A stretch of 64,000 nt of DNA, taken from the NCBI GenBank assembly GCA_963707015.1, contig CAVPOO010000007.1:1-64000 (forward strand). Reading direction: 5' to 3'. The notes below the pieces were generated by a model. That model made no database searches, was not told the origin of the DNA, and saw only the letters and a program-made list of their open reading frames with translations. A program made the position numbers and the translations under genes. The stretch's first letter is position 1. Every line of letters starts with the position of its first letter. Below, piece after piece: positions 51,600-60,412 of the stretch. This DNA comes from CAVPOO01 sp963707015 (GTDB taxonomy: Bacteria; Pseudomonadota; Gammaproteobacteria; Thiohalobacterales; Thiohalobacteraceae).

Positions 51600-54500
51600 A
51601 TGCTCGAGAGTTTCAGCGGCATCACCCGGGCGTGGTTCGAGCAAAGCTTTCCGGGGCCCACCGAGATCCAGTCACGCGGTTGGCAGACCATCGCCGCCGG
51701 CAGGCACGCCTTGCTGGTCGCGCCCACCGGCAGCGGCAAGACCCTCGCAGCCTTTCTCGCCGGGATTGACGGCTGCGCCCGCCTGCCCCACGACAGTCCG
51801 CCGGGCGTCCGCGTCCTCTACATCTCGCCGCTCAAGGCCCTGGTCTACGACGTCGAACGCAACCTGCGTGCCCCGCTGGTGGGCATCCGCCGCATGGCAG
51901 AACGCCAGGACCAGCCATTTCGCGATCTGCGGGTCGACGTGCGCACGGGCGATACGCCCCAGCGCGAGCGCCGGCGCCAGGCCAAAGCGCCGGGCGAGAT
52001 CCTCGTCACCACACCCGAGTCACTGTTTCTGATTCTGGGCAGTCGCGCCCGCGAGAGCCTGCGCACCGTCCACACGGTGATCGTCGACGAAATCCACGCC
52101 CTCGCCCCCACCAAGCGCGGTCTGCATCTCGCGCTCTCGCTCGAACGCCTCGCGGCGCTCGCCGCCCGCGATCCCCAGCGCATCGGGCTGTCAGCCACGG
52201 TGCGACCGCTCGAGGAGATGGCCCGCTACCTGGGCGGTGACCGTCCGGTCGAGGTGGTCGACGCCTCCGCGACGCCGCGACTCGAGCTGGAAGTGACGGT
52301 GCCGGTGCCGGACATGGAGAATCCGCGCCCGACGGAAGCGGCGCAACGGCCTGGCGGCTCCATCCTCGGCGCGCTCTATGCCCGCGAGGTCGGCACACCG
52401 GCGACCGAGCGCGGCATCTGGCCGGCCATGTATCCCGAGCTGCTGACGCTGATCCGCAACAACCGTTCGACGATCGTCTTCGTCAACAGCCGCGGGCTGT
52501 GCGAGCGGCTCACGCAGCGCCTGAACGAACTCGCCGGCGAGGCGCTGGTGCAGGCCCACCATGGCAGCGTCTCGCACGAGACGCGCGCCGCGATCGAGGA
52601 CGGCCTCAAGCAGGGACAGATCCGCGGCATTGTCGCGACCAGCTCGCTGGAACTCGGCATCGACATGGGGACGGTGGACCTGGTCATCCTGGTCGAATCG
52701 CCCGGCTCGGTGGCGCGCGGACTGCAGCGCATCGGGCGCGCCGGTCACCAGGTCGACGCCGTCAGCGTCGGCCGCATCTTTCCCAAGTTCCGCGCCGACC
52801 TGCTCGAGGCCACCGTGATCGCCACCCGCATGCTGCGCGGCGAGCTGGAACCGCTGCGGGTGCCGCGCAACGCCCTGGACGTGCTGGCACAGCAGATCGT
52901 CGCTCTGTGCACGGTGCAACCGCAACAGGTCGATGACCTCGAGCGTCTGGTCAGGCGCGCCCACCCCTATCGTGAATTGAGCCGGGCGGCGCTGGAGGCG
53001 GTGCTGGACATGCTCGCGGGCCGCTACCCCTCTCAGGATTTCGCCAATCTGCGCCCGCTGTTGTCCTGGGATCGCCAGACCGATCGGCTGAGCCCGCGCC
53101 GCGGTGCCGCCATGACGGTGCGCATGAACGCCGGTACCATCCCCGATCGGGGCAACTATGCGGTATTCCTGGGGTCCGAGGGGCCGCGCCTGGGCGAGCT
53201 CGACGAGGAGATGGTATTCGAAACCCGCGCGGGCGAGAACATCCTGCTGGGCGCCAGCACCTGGCGGGTCGAGGAAATCACCCGGGACCGGGTGATCGTA
53301 TCGCCGGCCCCCGGGGAACCAGGCAAGCTGCCTTTCTGGCGCGGCGAGGGTCCCGGCCGCCCGATCGAGCTCGGGCGCGCTCTCGGCGCGTTCGTCCGTG
53401 AGCTTGGTGACCTGCCACGCGATAGCGCCGTCGACTGGCTGCTGGCCAACACCCCGCTGGGACCCTTCGCCGCCCGCAATCTCGCCGGCTACATCGCCGA
53501 GCAGCGCGAGCATACCGGCACCTTGCCGACCGACCGGGCGATCACCGTCGAACGCTTCCGCGACGAGCTCGGCGACTGGCGCGTGTGTATCCTGAGCCCC
53601 TTCGGCGCCAGGGTCCATGCCCCCTGGGCGATGGCCCTGCAGCACACCCTGTCAGTCGGCAGCGGTTTCGAGGTCCAGGCGATGTACACGGACGACGGCA
53701 TCGTGCTGCGCTTCGCTGACACCGAGGACCTGCCCGCGCTCACCGCCCTGCTCCCCGACCCCGACGAGGTCGAGGAACTGGTCACCGAACAGCTCGGGCA
53801 CACCGCCCTGTTCGCCGGTCTGTTCCGCGAGAACGCCGCGCGCGCGCTGCTGCTGCCCCGCCGGCGGCTCGATCAGCGCAGCCCGTTGTGGGCCCAGCGC
53901 CTCAAGGCCCAGGAACTGCTGGCCACGGTGCGTCGCTACGCCAGCTTCCCGGTCGTCCTCGAGACCTACCGGCAGACGCTCAGCGATGTGTTCGACCTGC
54001 CCGCCTTCAAACAGCTGTTGCGGGATATCCGCAGTCGCAGGCTGCGCGTCGAGGCGGTGGAGACGCGCTCGGCCTCACCCTTCGCCCGCTCCCTGGTCTT
54101 CGCCTACGTCGCGGCCTACATCTACGAACAGGATGCACCGCTCGCCGAACGCAAGGCGCAGGCGCTGACTCTGGATCGCAATCTGCTCAGCGAGCTGCTC
54201 GGCCAGGCAGAGCTGCGCGAGCTCATCGATGCCGAGGTCCTCGCCGAGCTGGAGCGCGAGCTGCAGCACCTTGCAGCGGGGCGGCGCGCCAGGGACGCCG
54301 ATGAGCTGCATGACCTGCTGCGCCATCTGGGCGATCTGGACGAGGCGGAGCTGGCCGAGCGCACCGGCGCCGCCGTCGCGCCCTGGCTCGAGACCCTGGT
54401 ACGACAGCGCCGGGCCGCTGCCGTACAGCTCGCCGGGCAGCCACGCTGGATCGCCGCCGAGGACGCCGGGCTGTTTCGCGATGCGCTCGGCGTGGTACCG

Positions 54501-56048
54501 CCAGCGGGTCTGCCGCAGGCCTTCCTGGACGCGCCGGACCGGTCATTCGAACAACTCGTGCGCCGCTACGCCCGCACGCACGGACCCTTCGTCCTCGGCC
54601 AGCTGGCCGCGCGTTACGACCTCAGGCCGGCCCAGCTCGAGCCGGTACTGCAAGGGCTGGCGCGCGAGGGCCTGCTGGTTCAGGGCGAGATCCGCCCGGG
54701 GGGCGCGGAGCTCGACTGGTGCGATGCCGAAGTGCTGCGCCGACTCAAACGCCGCACGCTGGCCCGCCTGCGCAACGAGGTCGCCCCGGTCGATGCGGCC
54801 ACGCTCGGCATGTTTCTGCCCGAGTGGCACGGACTCGGCGAGGGGCGCCAGGGTCCGGAACGGCTGCTCGAAGCGCTCACCCAGCTGGAAGGCCTGTCGA
54901 TCGCCTGGTCGGATCTCCACGGAACGGTACTGCCTGCGCGGATGGCTGGCTTCCACCCGAGCATGCTCGACATGCTGGCAGCCACGGGACAGATCCTCTG
55001 GGTCGGCAATGGTGCGCTGGGGACGCGCGATGGACGGATCGTGATTTACCGTCGCGAGCGCGCCGCCCGCTTGCTCGACACGCCCGCCGCGCTCGCCGAA
55101 TCAACGCGCCTGCACGAGGCCCTGCTCGCGGAGCTGCAGCGTCAGGGGGCGAGTTTTCTGTTCCAGCTCGAGGAAGGCGTGCGCCGGTCCGTGGGGGACG
55201 TACGTGCCGCGGAGCTCGAGGCCGCGCTCTGGGACCTGGTCTGGGCCGGCATCATCACCAATGACACCTTCGCGCCCCTGCACGCTTACGGGCGGACACG
55301 CACACGTACCCGGGCGTCACGCTGGCGGCCCGGACAATCCCTGGCGGCAGGTCGTTGGTCTCTGGTCGCTCCGCTGCTGGACCCGCAGGTCGCGGCCACC
55401 GAGCGTGTTGTTGCGCGGGCCGAGATGCTGCTCGAACGTTACGGCATCGTCAGCCGCGAGGCCGCACTCGCCGAGGCCCTGCCGGGTGGATTCGCGCCGC
55501 TGTATCGCGTGCTCACAGCCATGGAGGAAGCCGGGCGGGTCAGGCGGGGCTATTTCGTGGAGGGCCTCTCGGGGGCGCAGTTCGCCAGACCAGGGGCTGT
55601 CGACCGCTTGCGTGCGGCGCGCGCGCCGATCGATGCCGATCCGAGCGATCTGCGGGAATCCGACGTGCGCAGCCTGCCGACGATCGATCCCGCGAATCCC
55701 TTCGGGGCCCTGCTGCCCTGGCCGGCCACCGGCGGGGGTGAGGCGACGCGGGCCCGGCGCGTAGCGGGTGCCTGGGTGATCCTTGTCCAGGGCCGGCCAG
55801 TGCTTTATCTCGGTCCGGGGGGCCGCCAGCTCCTGACCTTTACGGAGGCGGTGCGCGATGAGCACGAGTTGGAGCTGGCCCTGCGGGCGCTGCACCGCCT
55901 GCCCCGCGGGACGCGGCGCCGCGCGCTGGTGATCGAGAAGATCGATGGGGTTCCGGTTCGCGAATCGGTACACTTCGAGCGTATGCGACGCTGCGGATTC
56001 GAGAGCGATTACCGCGGCCTGGCCGCGAGCCTGGCCTCGGCGTCCTGA
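51600..56048 (+). CDS. lhr: Lhr-type large ATP-dependent DNA/RNA helicase
   Basis: This 1482-residue superfamily-2 helicase has motif I APTGSGKTLAAFLAGID (about residue 40), motif II VDEIHAL (about 161), motif III LSATVRP, motif V/VI ATSSLELGIDMGTVDLVILVESPGSVARGLQRIGRAGHQ (about 350-378), and a very long C-terminal region typical of full-length Lhr. Lhr unwinds DNA and RNA-DNA hybrids with 3'-5' polarity and is linked to DNA repair. It is followed after 39 bp by a Nei-like glycosylase gene and then a photolyase, consistent with a repair operon. No strong ribosome site precedes the ATG. Confidence 0.94.
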   Translation: MLESFSGITRAWFEQSFPGPTEIQSRGWQTIAAGRHALLVAPTGSGKTLAAFLAGIDGCARLPHDSPPGVRVLYISPLKALVYDVERNLRAPLVGIRRMAERQDQPFRDLRVDVRTGDTPQRERRRQAKAPGEILVTTPESLFLILGSRARESLRTVHTVIVDEIHALAPTKRGLHLALSLERLAALAARDPQRIGLSATVRPLEEMARYLGGDRPVEVVDASATPRLELEVTVPVPDMENPRPTEAAQRPGGSILGALYAREVGTPATERGIWPAMYPELLTLIRNNRSTIVFVNSRGLCERLTQRLNELAGEALVQAHHGSVSHETRAAIEDGLKQGQIRGIVATSSLELGIDMGTVDLVILVESPGSVARGLQRIGRAGHQVDAVSVGRIFPKFRADLLEATVIATRMLRGELEPLRVPRNALDVLAQQIVALCTVQPQQVDDLERLVRRAHPYRELSRAALEAVLDMLAGRYPSQDFANLRPLLSWDRQTDRLSPRRGAAMTVRMNAGTIPDRGNYAVFLGSEGPRLGELDEEMVFETRAGENILLGASTWRVEEITRDRVIVSPAPGEPGKLPFWRGEGPGRPIELGRALGAFVRELGDLPRDSAVDWLLANTPLGPFAARNLAGYIAEQREHTGTLPTDRAITVERFRDELGDWRVCILSPFGARVHAPWAMALQHTLSVGSGFEVQAMYTDDGIVLRFADTEDLPALTALLPDPDEVEELVTEQLGHTALFAGLFRENAARALLLPRRRLDQRSPLWAQRLKAQELLATVRRYASFPVVLETYRQTLSDVFDLPAFKQLLRDIRSRRLRVEAVETRSASPFARSLVFAYVAAYIYEQDAPLAERKAQALTLDRNLLSELLGQAELRELIDAEVLAELERELQHLAAGRRARDADELHDLLRHLGDLDEAELAERTGAAVAPWLETLVRQRRAAAVQLAGQPRWIAAEDAGLFRDALGVVPPAGLPQAFLDAPDRSFEQLVRRYARTHGPFVLGQLAARYDLRPAQLEPVLQGLAREGLLVQGEIRPGGAELDWCDAEVLRRLKRRTLARLRNEVAPVDAATLGMFLPEWHGLGEGRQGPERLLEALTQLEGLSIAWSDLHGTVLPARMAGFHPSMLDMLAATGQILWVGNGALGTRDGRIVIYRRERAARLLDTPAALAESTRLHEALLAELQRQGASFLFQLEEGVRRSVGDVRAAELEAALWDLVWAGIITNDTFAPLHAYGRTRTRTRASRWRPGQSLAAGRWSLVAPLLDPQVAATERVVARAEMLLERYGIVSREAALAEALPGGFAPLYRVLTAMEEAGRVRRGYFVEGLSGAQFARPGAVDRLRAARAPIDADPSDLRESDVRSLPTIDPANPFGALLPWPATGGGEATRARRVAGAWVILVQGRPVLYLGPGGRQLLTFTEAVRDEHELELALRALHRLPRGTRRRALVIEKIDGVPVRESVHFERMRRCGFESDYRGLAASLASAS

Positions 56049-56087
56049 ACCCGGACAGGGCTCAACCCGATCGGAGGCGCTCAACTC

Positions 56088-56927
56088 ATGCCGGAAGGCG
56101 ACACCGTCCACAAGCTGGCCGCTTACCTGCAACCGCGTCTGAAGGGGCGACGTCTGGACGCGGGGCAGGCCCGCGCCCCCGAAGCGGCCGATCTCGCGGG
56201 CCGCACCGTCGAGGACGTGCAGGCGCGTGGCAAACACCTGTTGGTGCTGTTCGACGATGGCCGGGTGCTGCGCAGTCACCTCGGCATGTGGGGCTCGTGG
56301 CATCACTACCGCCGCGACGAGGTCTGGAAGCGACCCGCGCGCGAGGCGGCCGTGGTCCTCACCATCGCCGACGACGTCTATGTCTGTTTCAAACCCAGGG
56401 AAGTGGAGCTGTTGCGCGAAAACGGCGTGCGGGCGCGTCTGCTCGCGACACGCCTGGGACCCGATCTGATCGCCGACGCCATTGATTTCGACACGATAAT
56501 AGCGCGGACCCGTGAACTCCTGGCCGCGCAGACGCCGATCGTCGACGTGCTGCTCGACCAGCGCCCTGCCTCGGGAATCGGCAACGTCTACAAGTCGGAA
56601 GTCCTGTTTCTGGAACGCATCCATCCGCTGCGGTGTCTCGATGCGCTGGAGGACACACAGCTGCTGCGGCTTTATGCCAGGGCGCGCTCCCTGCTGAGGG
56701 CGAACCTCGGCGGCGGCCCCAGGGTCACGCGGTGGGCCGGTGACGGCGCCGGCCGCCTATGGGTCTACGGCCGCCAGGACCGTCCGTGCCTGATCTGCCC
56801 AACGCCGATCCGCTACGCCCTGCTCGGCGCCGATCAACGCGCGACCTACTGGTGCCCCGGGTGCCAGCCCCGGGAATCGGCTGCCGCACAGATCCGCCGC
56901 GCAGAATCCAATCCGAACGCGCCCTGA
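56088..56927 (+). CDS. nei: Fpg/Nei-family DNA glycosylase (endonuclease VIII-like)
   Basis: This 279-residue protein begins MPEGDTVHKLA, with the catalytic Pro2 and Glu3 and the PEGDT typical of Nei. It has the helix-two-turn-helix (QRPASGIGNVYKSEVLFLERIHP) and a C-terminal zinc finger (CLIC...WCPGC, about residues 234-257). It removes oxidised pyrimidines and nicks the abasic site. It lies in tandem with lhr and upstream of a photolyase; lhr-nei pairing is known in other bacteria and suggests a joint repair function. Confidence 0.93.
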   Translation: MPEGDTVHKLAAYLQPRLKGRRLDAGQARAPEAADLAGRTVEDVQARGKHLLVLFDDGRVLRSHLGMWGSWHHYRRDEVWKRPAREAAVVLTIADDVYVCFKPREVELLRENGVRARLLATRLGPDLIADAIDFDTIIARTRELLAAQTPIVDVLLDQRPASGIGNVYKSEVLFLERIHPLRCLDALEDTQLLRLYARARSLLRANLGGGPRVTRWAGDGAGRLWVYGRQDRPCLICPTPIRYALLGADQRATYWCPGCQPRESAAAQIRRAESNPNAP

Positions 56928-56956
56928 GGCCGCGACGGTGATGAGGCGCCCACGCG

Positions 56957-58516
56957 ATGCAAACCCGACAACCTGAACGCTTGATCGTCGTGCTGGGCGA
57001 CCAGCTCAACCGGGACAGTGCCGCACTGCAGGCACTGAATCCGCAGCGGGATATCGTGTGGATGGCGGAGGCCAGGGAGGAGGCAACGCACGTCTGGTCG
57101 CACAAGGCACGCATCGCGCTGTTTCTCGCGGCCATGCGCCACTTCCGCGATCAGCTACGCAAGCGCGGTCTGACCGTTGAATACCATGCCCTGGACGAAG
57201 ACCGCGAGACGAGCCTGGCGAGTCTGTTAGCGCAGGATCTTGGGCGGCTCCGAGCCGGCAGCGTGCGCATGGTGCAGGCGGGCGACCACCGCGTGCAGAC
57301 CGCACTCGAACGGGCCGTCGCACGCGCGGGCGCGGCGCTCGAGCTCGTACCCGATCGGCACTTTCTCTGCAGCCTCGAAGACTTCGACGCCTGGGCCGAA
57401 GGACGCAAACAGCTGCGCCTGGAGCACTTCTATCGCCACCTGCGGCAACGCACCGGGGTGCTCATGGACGGCGATGTGCCCGTCGGTGGCCGCTGGAACT
57501 TTGATGCGGACAATCGCGGCCGTTTCGGTCGCGAGGGTCCGGCGTCGCTGCGTGCGCCGAAGTCGTTCAGGCCCGACGCAATCACGCGTGATGTGCTGGG
57601 GCTGGTCGAGCGGCGATTCGCGCAACATCCCGGTTCTCTTGCTGCGTTCGACTGGCCGGTGACGCGGCGACAGGCGCTGCTGGCACTCGGTGACTTCATC
57701 GAGCACCGCCTGCCAATGTTCGGCCGGTATCAGGATGCGATGTGGGATTCCGAGCCCTGGCTCTACCATTCGCGGCTCTCGGCGGCCCTCAATCTGAAAC
57801 TGCTCGCACCGGCAGAAGTCATTGCAGCAGCCGAGCAGGCGCTAACCGACGGTCATGCCCCGGTCAACGCCGTCGAAGGATTCATCCGGCAGATCCTCGG
57901 CTGGCGGGAGTTTGTACGCGGACTCTACTGGCGCGACATGCCTGAGTACGCCGGGCGTAACGAACTGAACGCCCAGCTTCCCTTACCCGATTTTTACTGG
58001 ACGGCAGACACCGACATGGCGTGTCTGCGGTCCGTCGTTGGCCAGACGCTGCAATACGGCTATGCACACCACATCCAGCGACTGATGGTAACCGGCTTGT
58101 TCGCCTTACTGCTGGGCGTCGAACCGAAACGGGTTCACGAGTGGTATCTGGCGGTCTATGTCGATGCGGTGGAGTGGGTGGAACTGCCCAACACCATCGG
58201 CATGTCCCAGTATGCCGATGGCGGCGTGATGGCCTCCAAGCCCTATGTCGCAAGCGGCCGCTACATCAGCCGCATGAGCAACTACTGCGGCACGTGTCGC
58301 TACGATCCGGCACAGGCGACGGGTGATACGGCCTGTCCCTTTACAACCTTGTACTGGGACTTCCTCATGCGGCACCGGGACCGCTTTGCGAACCATCCCA
58401 GGACCGGGTATCAATGGCGAAACCTGACGCGGTTGAGTACACCGCAACGACGAGCCATCCGCCAACAGGCGGCACGCCTGCGCGAGCGCCTCGTCGCGGC
58501 CAACGCTAAGACCTGA
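56957..58516 (+). CDS. Fe-S photolyase / cryptochrome-like protein (PhrB, FeS-BCP type)
   Basis: This 519-residue protein starts with the Rossmann-like antenna domain (LIVVLGDQLNRDSAAL). It contains the catalytic FAD-binding half (GFIRQILGWREFVRGLYW; YAHHIQRLMVTGLFALLLG; WVELPNTIGMSQYADGGVMASKPY). Four Cys at about residues 355, 443, 446 and 459 (MACLRSV, NYCGTCRYDP, TACPF) match the 4Fe-4S ligands of bacterial (6-4) photolyases such as PhrB. It repairs UV lesions in light. It is the third gene of the lhr-nei-phr cluster; the gap to nei is 29 bp. Confidence 0.92.
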   Translation: MQTRQPERLIVVLGDQLNRDSAALQALNPQRDIVWMAEAREEATHVWSHKARIALFLAAMRHFRDQLRKRGLTVEYHALDEDRETSLASLLAQDLGRLRAGSVRMVQAGDHRVQTALERAVARAGAALELVPDRHFLCSLEDFDAWAEGRKQLRLEHFYRHLRQRTGVLMDGDVPVGGRWNFDADNRGRFGREGPASLRAPKSFRPDAITRDVLGLVERRFAQHPGSLAAFDWPVTRRQALLALGDFIEHRLPMFGRYQDAMWDSEPWLYHSRLSAALNLKLLAPAEVIAAAEQALTDGHAPVNAVEGFIRQILGWREFVRGLYWRDMPEYAGRNELNAQLPLPDFYWTADTDMACLRSVVGQTLQYGYAHHIQRLMVTGLFALLLGVEPKRVHEWYLAVYVDAVEWVELPNTIGMSQYADGGVMASKPYVASGRYISRMSNYCGTCRYDPAQATGDTACPFTTLYWDFLMRHRDRFANHPRTGYQWRNLTRLSTPQRRAIRQQAARLRERLVAANAKT

Positions 58517-58577
58517 GTCATCAGTCACCGCCCGGCAGGCGTCGCAGCTTTGGTCAAGGATCAGAGCAATATCTCTT

Positions 58578-58618
58578 GCGCAATACACCAAAGTGTTTTT
58601 ACTCCGACCCGAACTATC
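58578..58618. repeat. 41-bp direct repeat downstream of cinA
   Basis: The sequence GCGCAATACACCAAAG...TTTTTACTCCGACCCG matches 59900-59940 at 38 of 41 positions in the same orientation. The cinA stop codon (58614-58616) lies inside this copy. Confidence 0.8.
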
Positions 58619-59837
58619 GGAAAGCAGACAAGAGCTCGCGCAGCGCCACCGCGGCGCTCATCGACCGGATGCGTTCCCGCTCAGGAATGGGCAGGTGAAG
58701 CGTGCGGGCCTTCGTTCCCCTCGGCCCGGCGAGCGCGATGCAGACCGTGCCGACGGGTTTTTCCAAGGTGCCGCCGCCAGGACCTGCGATCCCCGTCGTG
58801 GAGACCGCCCAATCGGCGCGGAGCCTTGTCCTCGCCCCCTCGGCCATTTGCGTGGCCACGGCTTGGCTCACCGCGCCGTGCGCCTTCAACGTGGCTTCTT
58901 CCACATCGAGAAGCGCAACCTTGACGTCGTCCTCGTAGGCAACCACCGAGCCTCGGTACACCCTCGACGCGCCGGGCACATCGGTCAAGGTCTTGGCGAT
59001 CAGCCCTCCGGTGCAGGACTCAGCCGTGGCGAGGGTCTGGCCTGCGGCCTCGAGTGCGTGAAGAACACGCTCGGCCAGCGACGCCTCGCCGCGGCCGTAC
59101 ACGGAGCGACCGATCGCTTCCTCCGCCTCGTCGGCAGCGCGCTCGACCTCGGCGCGCTCGCTGCCGACGAGACGCAGCAAAATCTCAGGAAAGTGCGCGC
59201 GGTATTGAAAGCGCAAATTCGGATAGCGCCCCTCGATCGGCTCGATCACCGAGCCCACCTTCGACTCGGTGGCACCCAAGCAGCGCAGTGTTTCGGTGAA
59301 GAGGCTCGTCGCCGACAGCCGCTCCTTGAGATGCGGGATGAGGTGGGCCGCTTGGAGATGCTGAAACTCGCGCGGCACGCCCGGAAAGCTCCACACCTCG
59401 GCGGAGCCCACCTCCGTCACGAAGCCGGGCGCGACCCCCTTTTGGTTCTCTAGAATGCGTGCCGACTCCGGAACCTCCGCCTGCCGTCGATTGTTCTCGG
59501 GCAGCTCCAGGCCACGCGCCGCAAAGAGCGACTGAATCCGTTCCCAGGATGGCTCGTCGAGGCGAATCGAAACGCCCGCGGCCTGGGCGACGCCCTCGGC
59601 CGTGAGGTCGTCGGTCGTGGGCCCAAGGCCGCCGCTCGTCACGACGATGTCGGCTCGCTCGGCCGCTCGCCGCACCGCTTCGGCGATTTCCTCGACAGCG
59701 TCGCCGACCACCGTCTGCCTCGAGAGGGTAATACCGAGATCGACCAGGTCGCGCGCGAGCATCTGGCTGTTGGTGTCGGCGAGCCGCCCGTCGAGCAGCT
59801 CGTCGCCGATGGCGAGGGTCTCAATCTTCAGGGTCAT
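58614..59837 (-). CDS. cinA: CinA-family protein (nicotinamide-nucleotide amidohydrolase)
   Basis: This 407-residue protein joins an N-terminal molybdopterin-binding-like COG1058 domain (ETLAIGDELLDGRLADTNSQMLARDLVDLGI; DIVVTSGGLGPTTDDLTAEGVAQAAG) to a C-terminal CinA deamidase domain (ATAESCTGGLIAKTLTDVPGAS; STTGIAGPGGGTLEKPVGTVCIAL). The deamidase recycles NMN to NaMN. Start ATG 59837 with AGGTGG upstream. The gene is flanked by 41-bp direct repeats and is transcribed against its neighbours, suggesting arrival as a unit. Confidence 0.9.
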   Translation of the reverse strand: MTLKIETLAIGDELLDGRLADTNSQMLARDLVDLGITLSRQTVVGDAVEEIAEAVRRAAERADIVVTSGGLGPTTDDLTAEGVAQAAGVSIRLDEPSWERIQSLFAARGLELPENNRRQAEVPESARILENQKGVAPGFVTEVGSAEVWSFPGVPREFQHLQAAHLIPHLKERLSATSLFTETLRCLGATESKVGSVIEPIEGRYPNLRFQYRAHFPEILLRLVGSERAEVERAADEAEEAIGRSVYGRGEASLAERVLHALEAAGQTLATAESCTGGLIAKTLTDVPGASRVYRGSVVAYEDDVKVALLDVEEATLKAHGAVSQAVATQMAEGARTRLRADWAVSTTGIAGPGGGTLEKPVGTVCIALAGPRGTKARTLHLPIPERERIRSMSAAVALRELLSAFR

Positions 59838-60412
59838 GACAACCACCTAATGAGCGGCCAATACGGGAGAGTTAAGGGTCAGTAATATCTCCAGCTCTAG
59901 CGCAACACACCAAAGAGTTTTTACTCCGACCCGAAATATCATGTGCCAGACACGATTGGGCAAGAAGCAGCCGTTGGCGCTGCGCATGATACTCGCTCCT
60001 TAGAGCGTGGTTCTCATCCGTGAAAACGGCCTTTTAACGCAGGTTCGCGCGCAATTCTGACAGGGTTTGAAGAAAAATCCATGCGGTACGTGGGTACGAC
60101 CCTGCTCGATCTCGCGGGCTTCCCATGCCTGATCTCCATTGAACGGCAGAGACAGACATTCGGTCAAAAAATGATCATCGACTTTACCCATAACATTTTG
60201 ATCGGCATCAAGGTCGTTCAGGCTCCCCGGGTGTATTCAAGTCTCGAAGGTACTCGTTAACCAGATGCTCGAAGATGACTCAGACTGATTCGGACAGGAT
60301 ATTCAAGGCGGCCGCGTTTTAGGTGATCCCCGATCGTCCGCGGAGTCAGCAAGTCGCTTTGAGTAAGTAACGGTACCCATACTCAAGACGGCGTCAGACT
60401 GGGAGGTTGATG
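59838..60412. other. intergenic region; contains the left cinA-flanking repeat
   Basis: No convincing gene was found: a 63-codon minus-strand frame near 60000-60191 has no ribosome site or recognisable sequence. It contains the 41-bp repeat at 59900-59940. The strong GGGAGG at 60401-60406 belongs to the next gene. Confidence 0.5.
59900..59940. repeat. 41-bp direct repeat upstream of cinA
   Basis: This partner of 58578-58618 has three mismatches and the same orientation, and lies 63 bp upstream of the cinA start. The pair brackets the gene as a 1.3 kb unit. Confidence 0.8.

Noticed and set aside
52191..53645. 484-codon minus-strand frame inside lhr
   Set aside because: It is antisense to the conserved helicase domains, its composition is typical of a GC-rich shadow frame, and it has no known motif.
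60000..60191. 63-codon minus-strand ORF upstream of the calcium-loop protein gene
   Set aside because: It has no ribosome site, unusual composition and no recognisable family.
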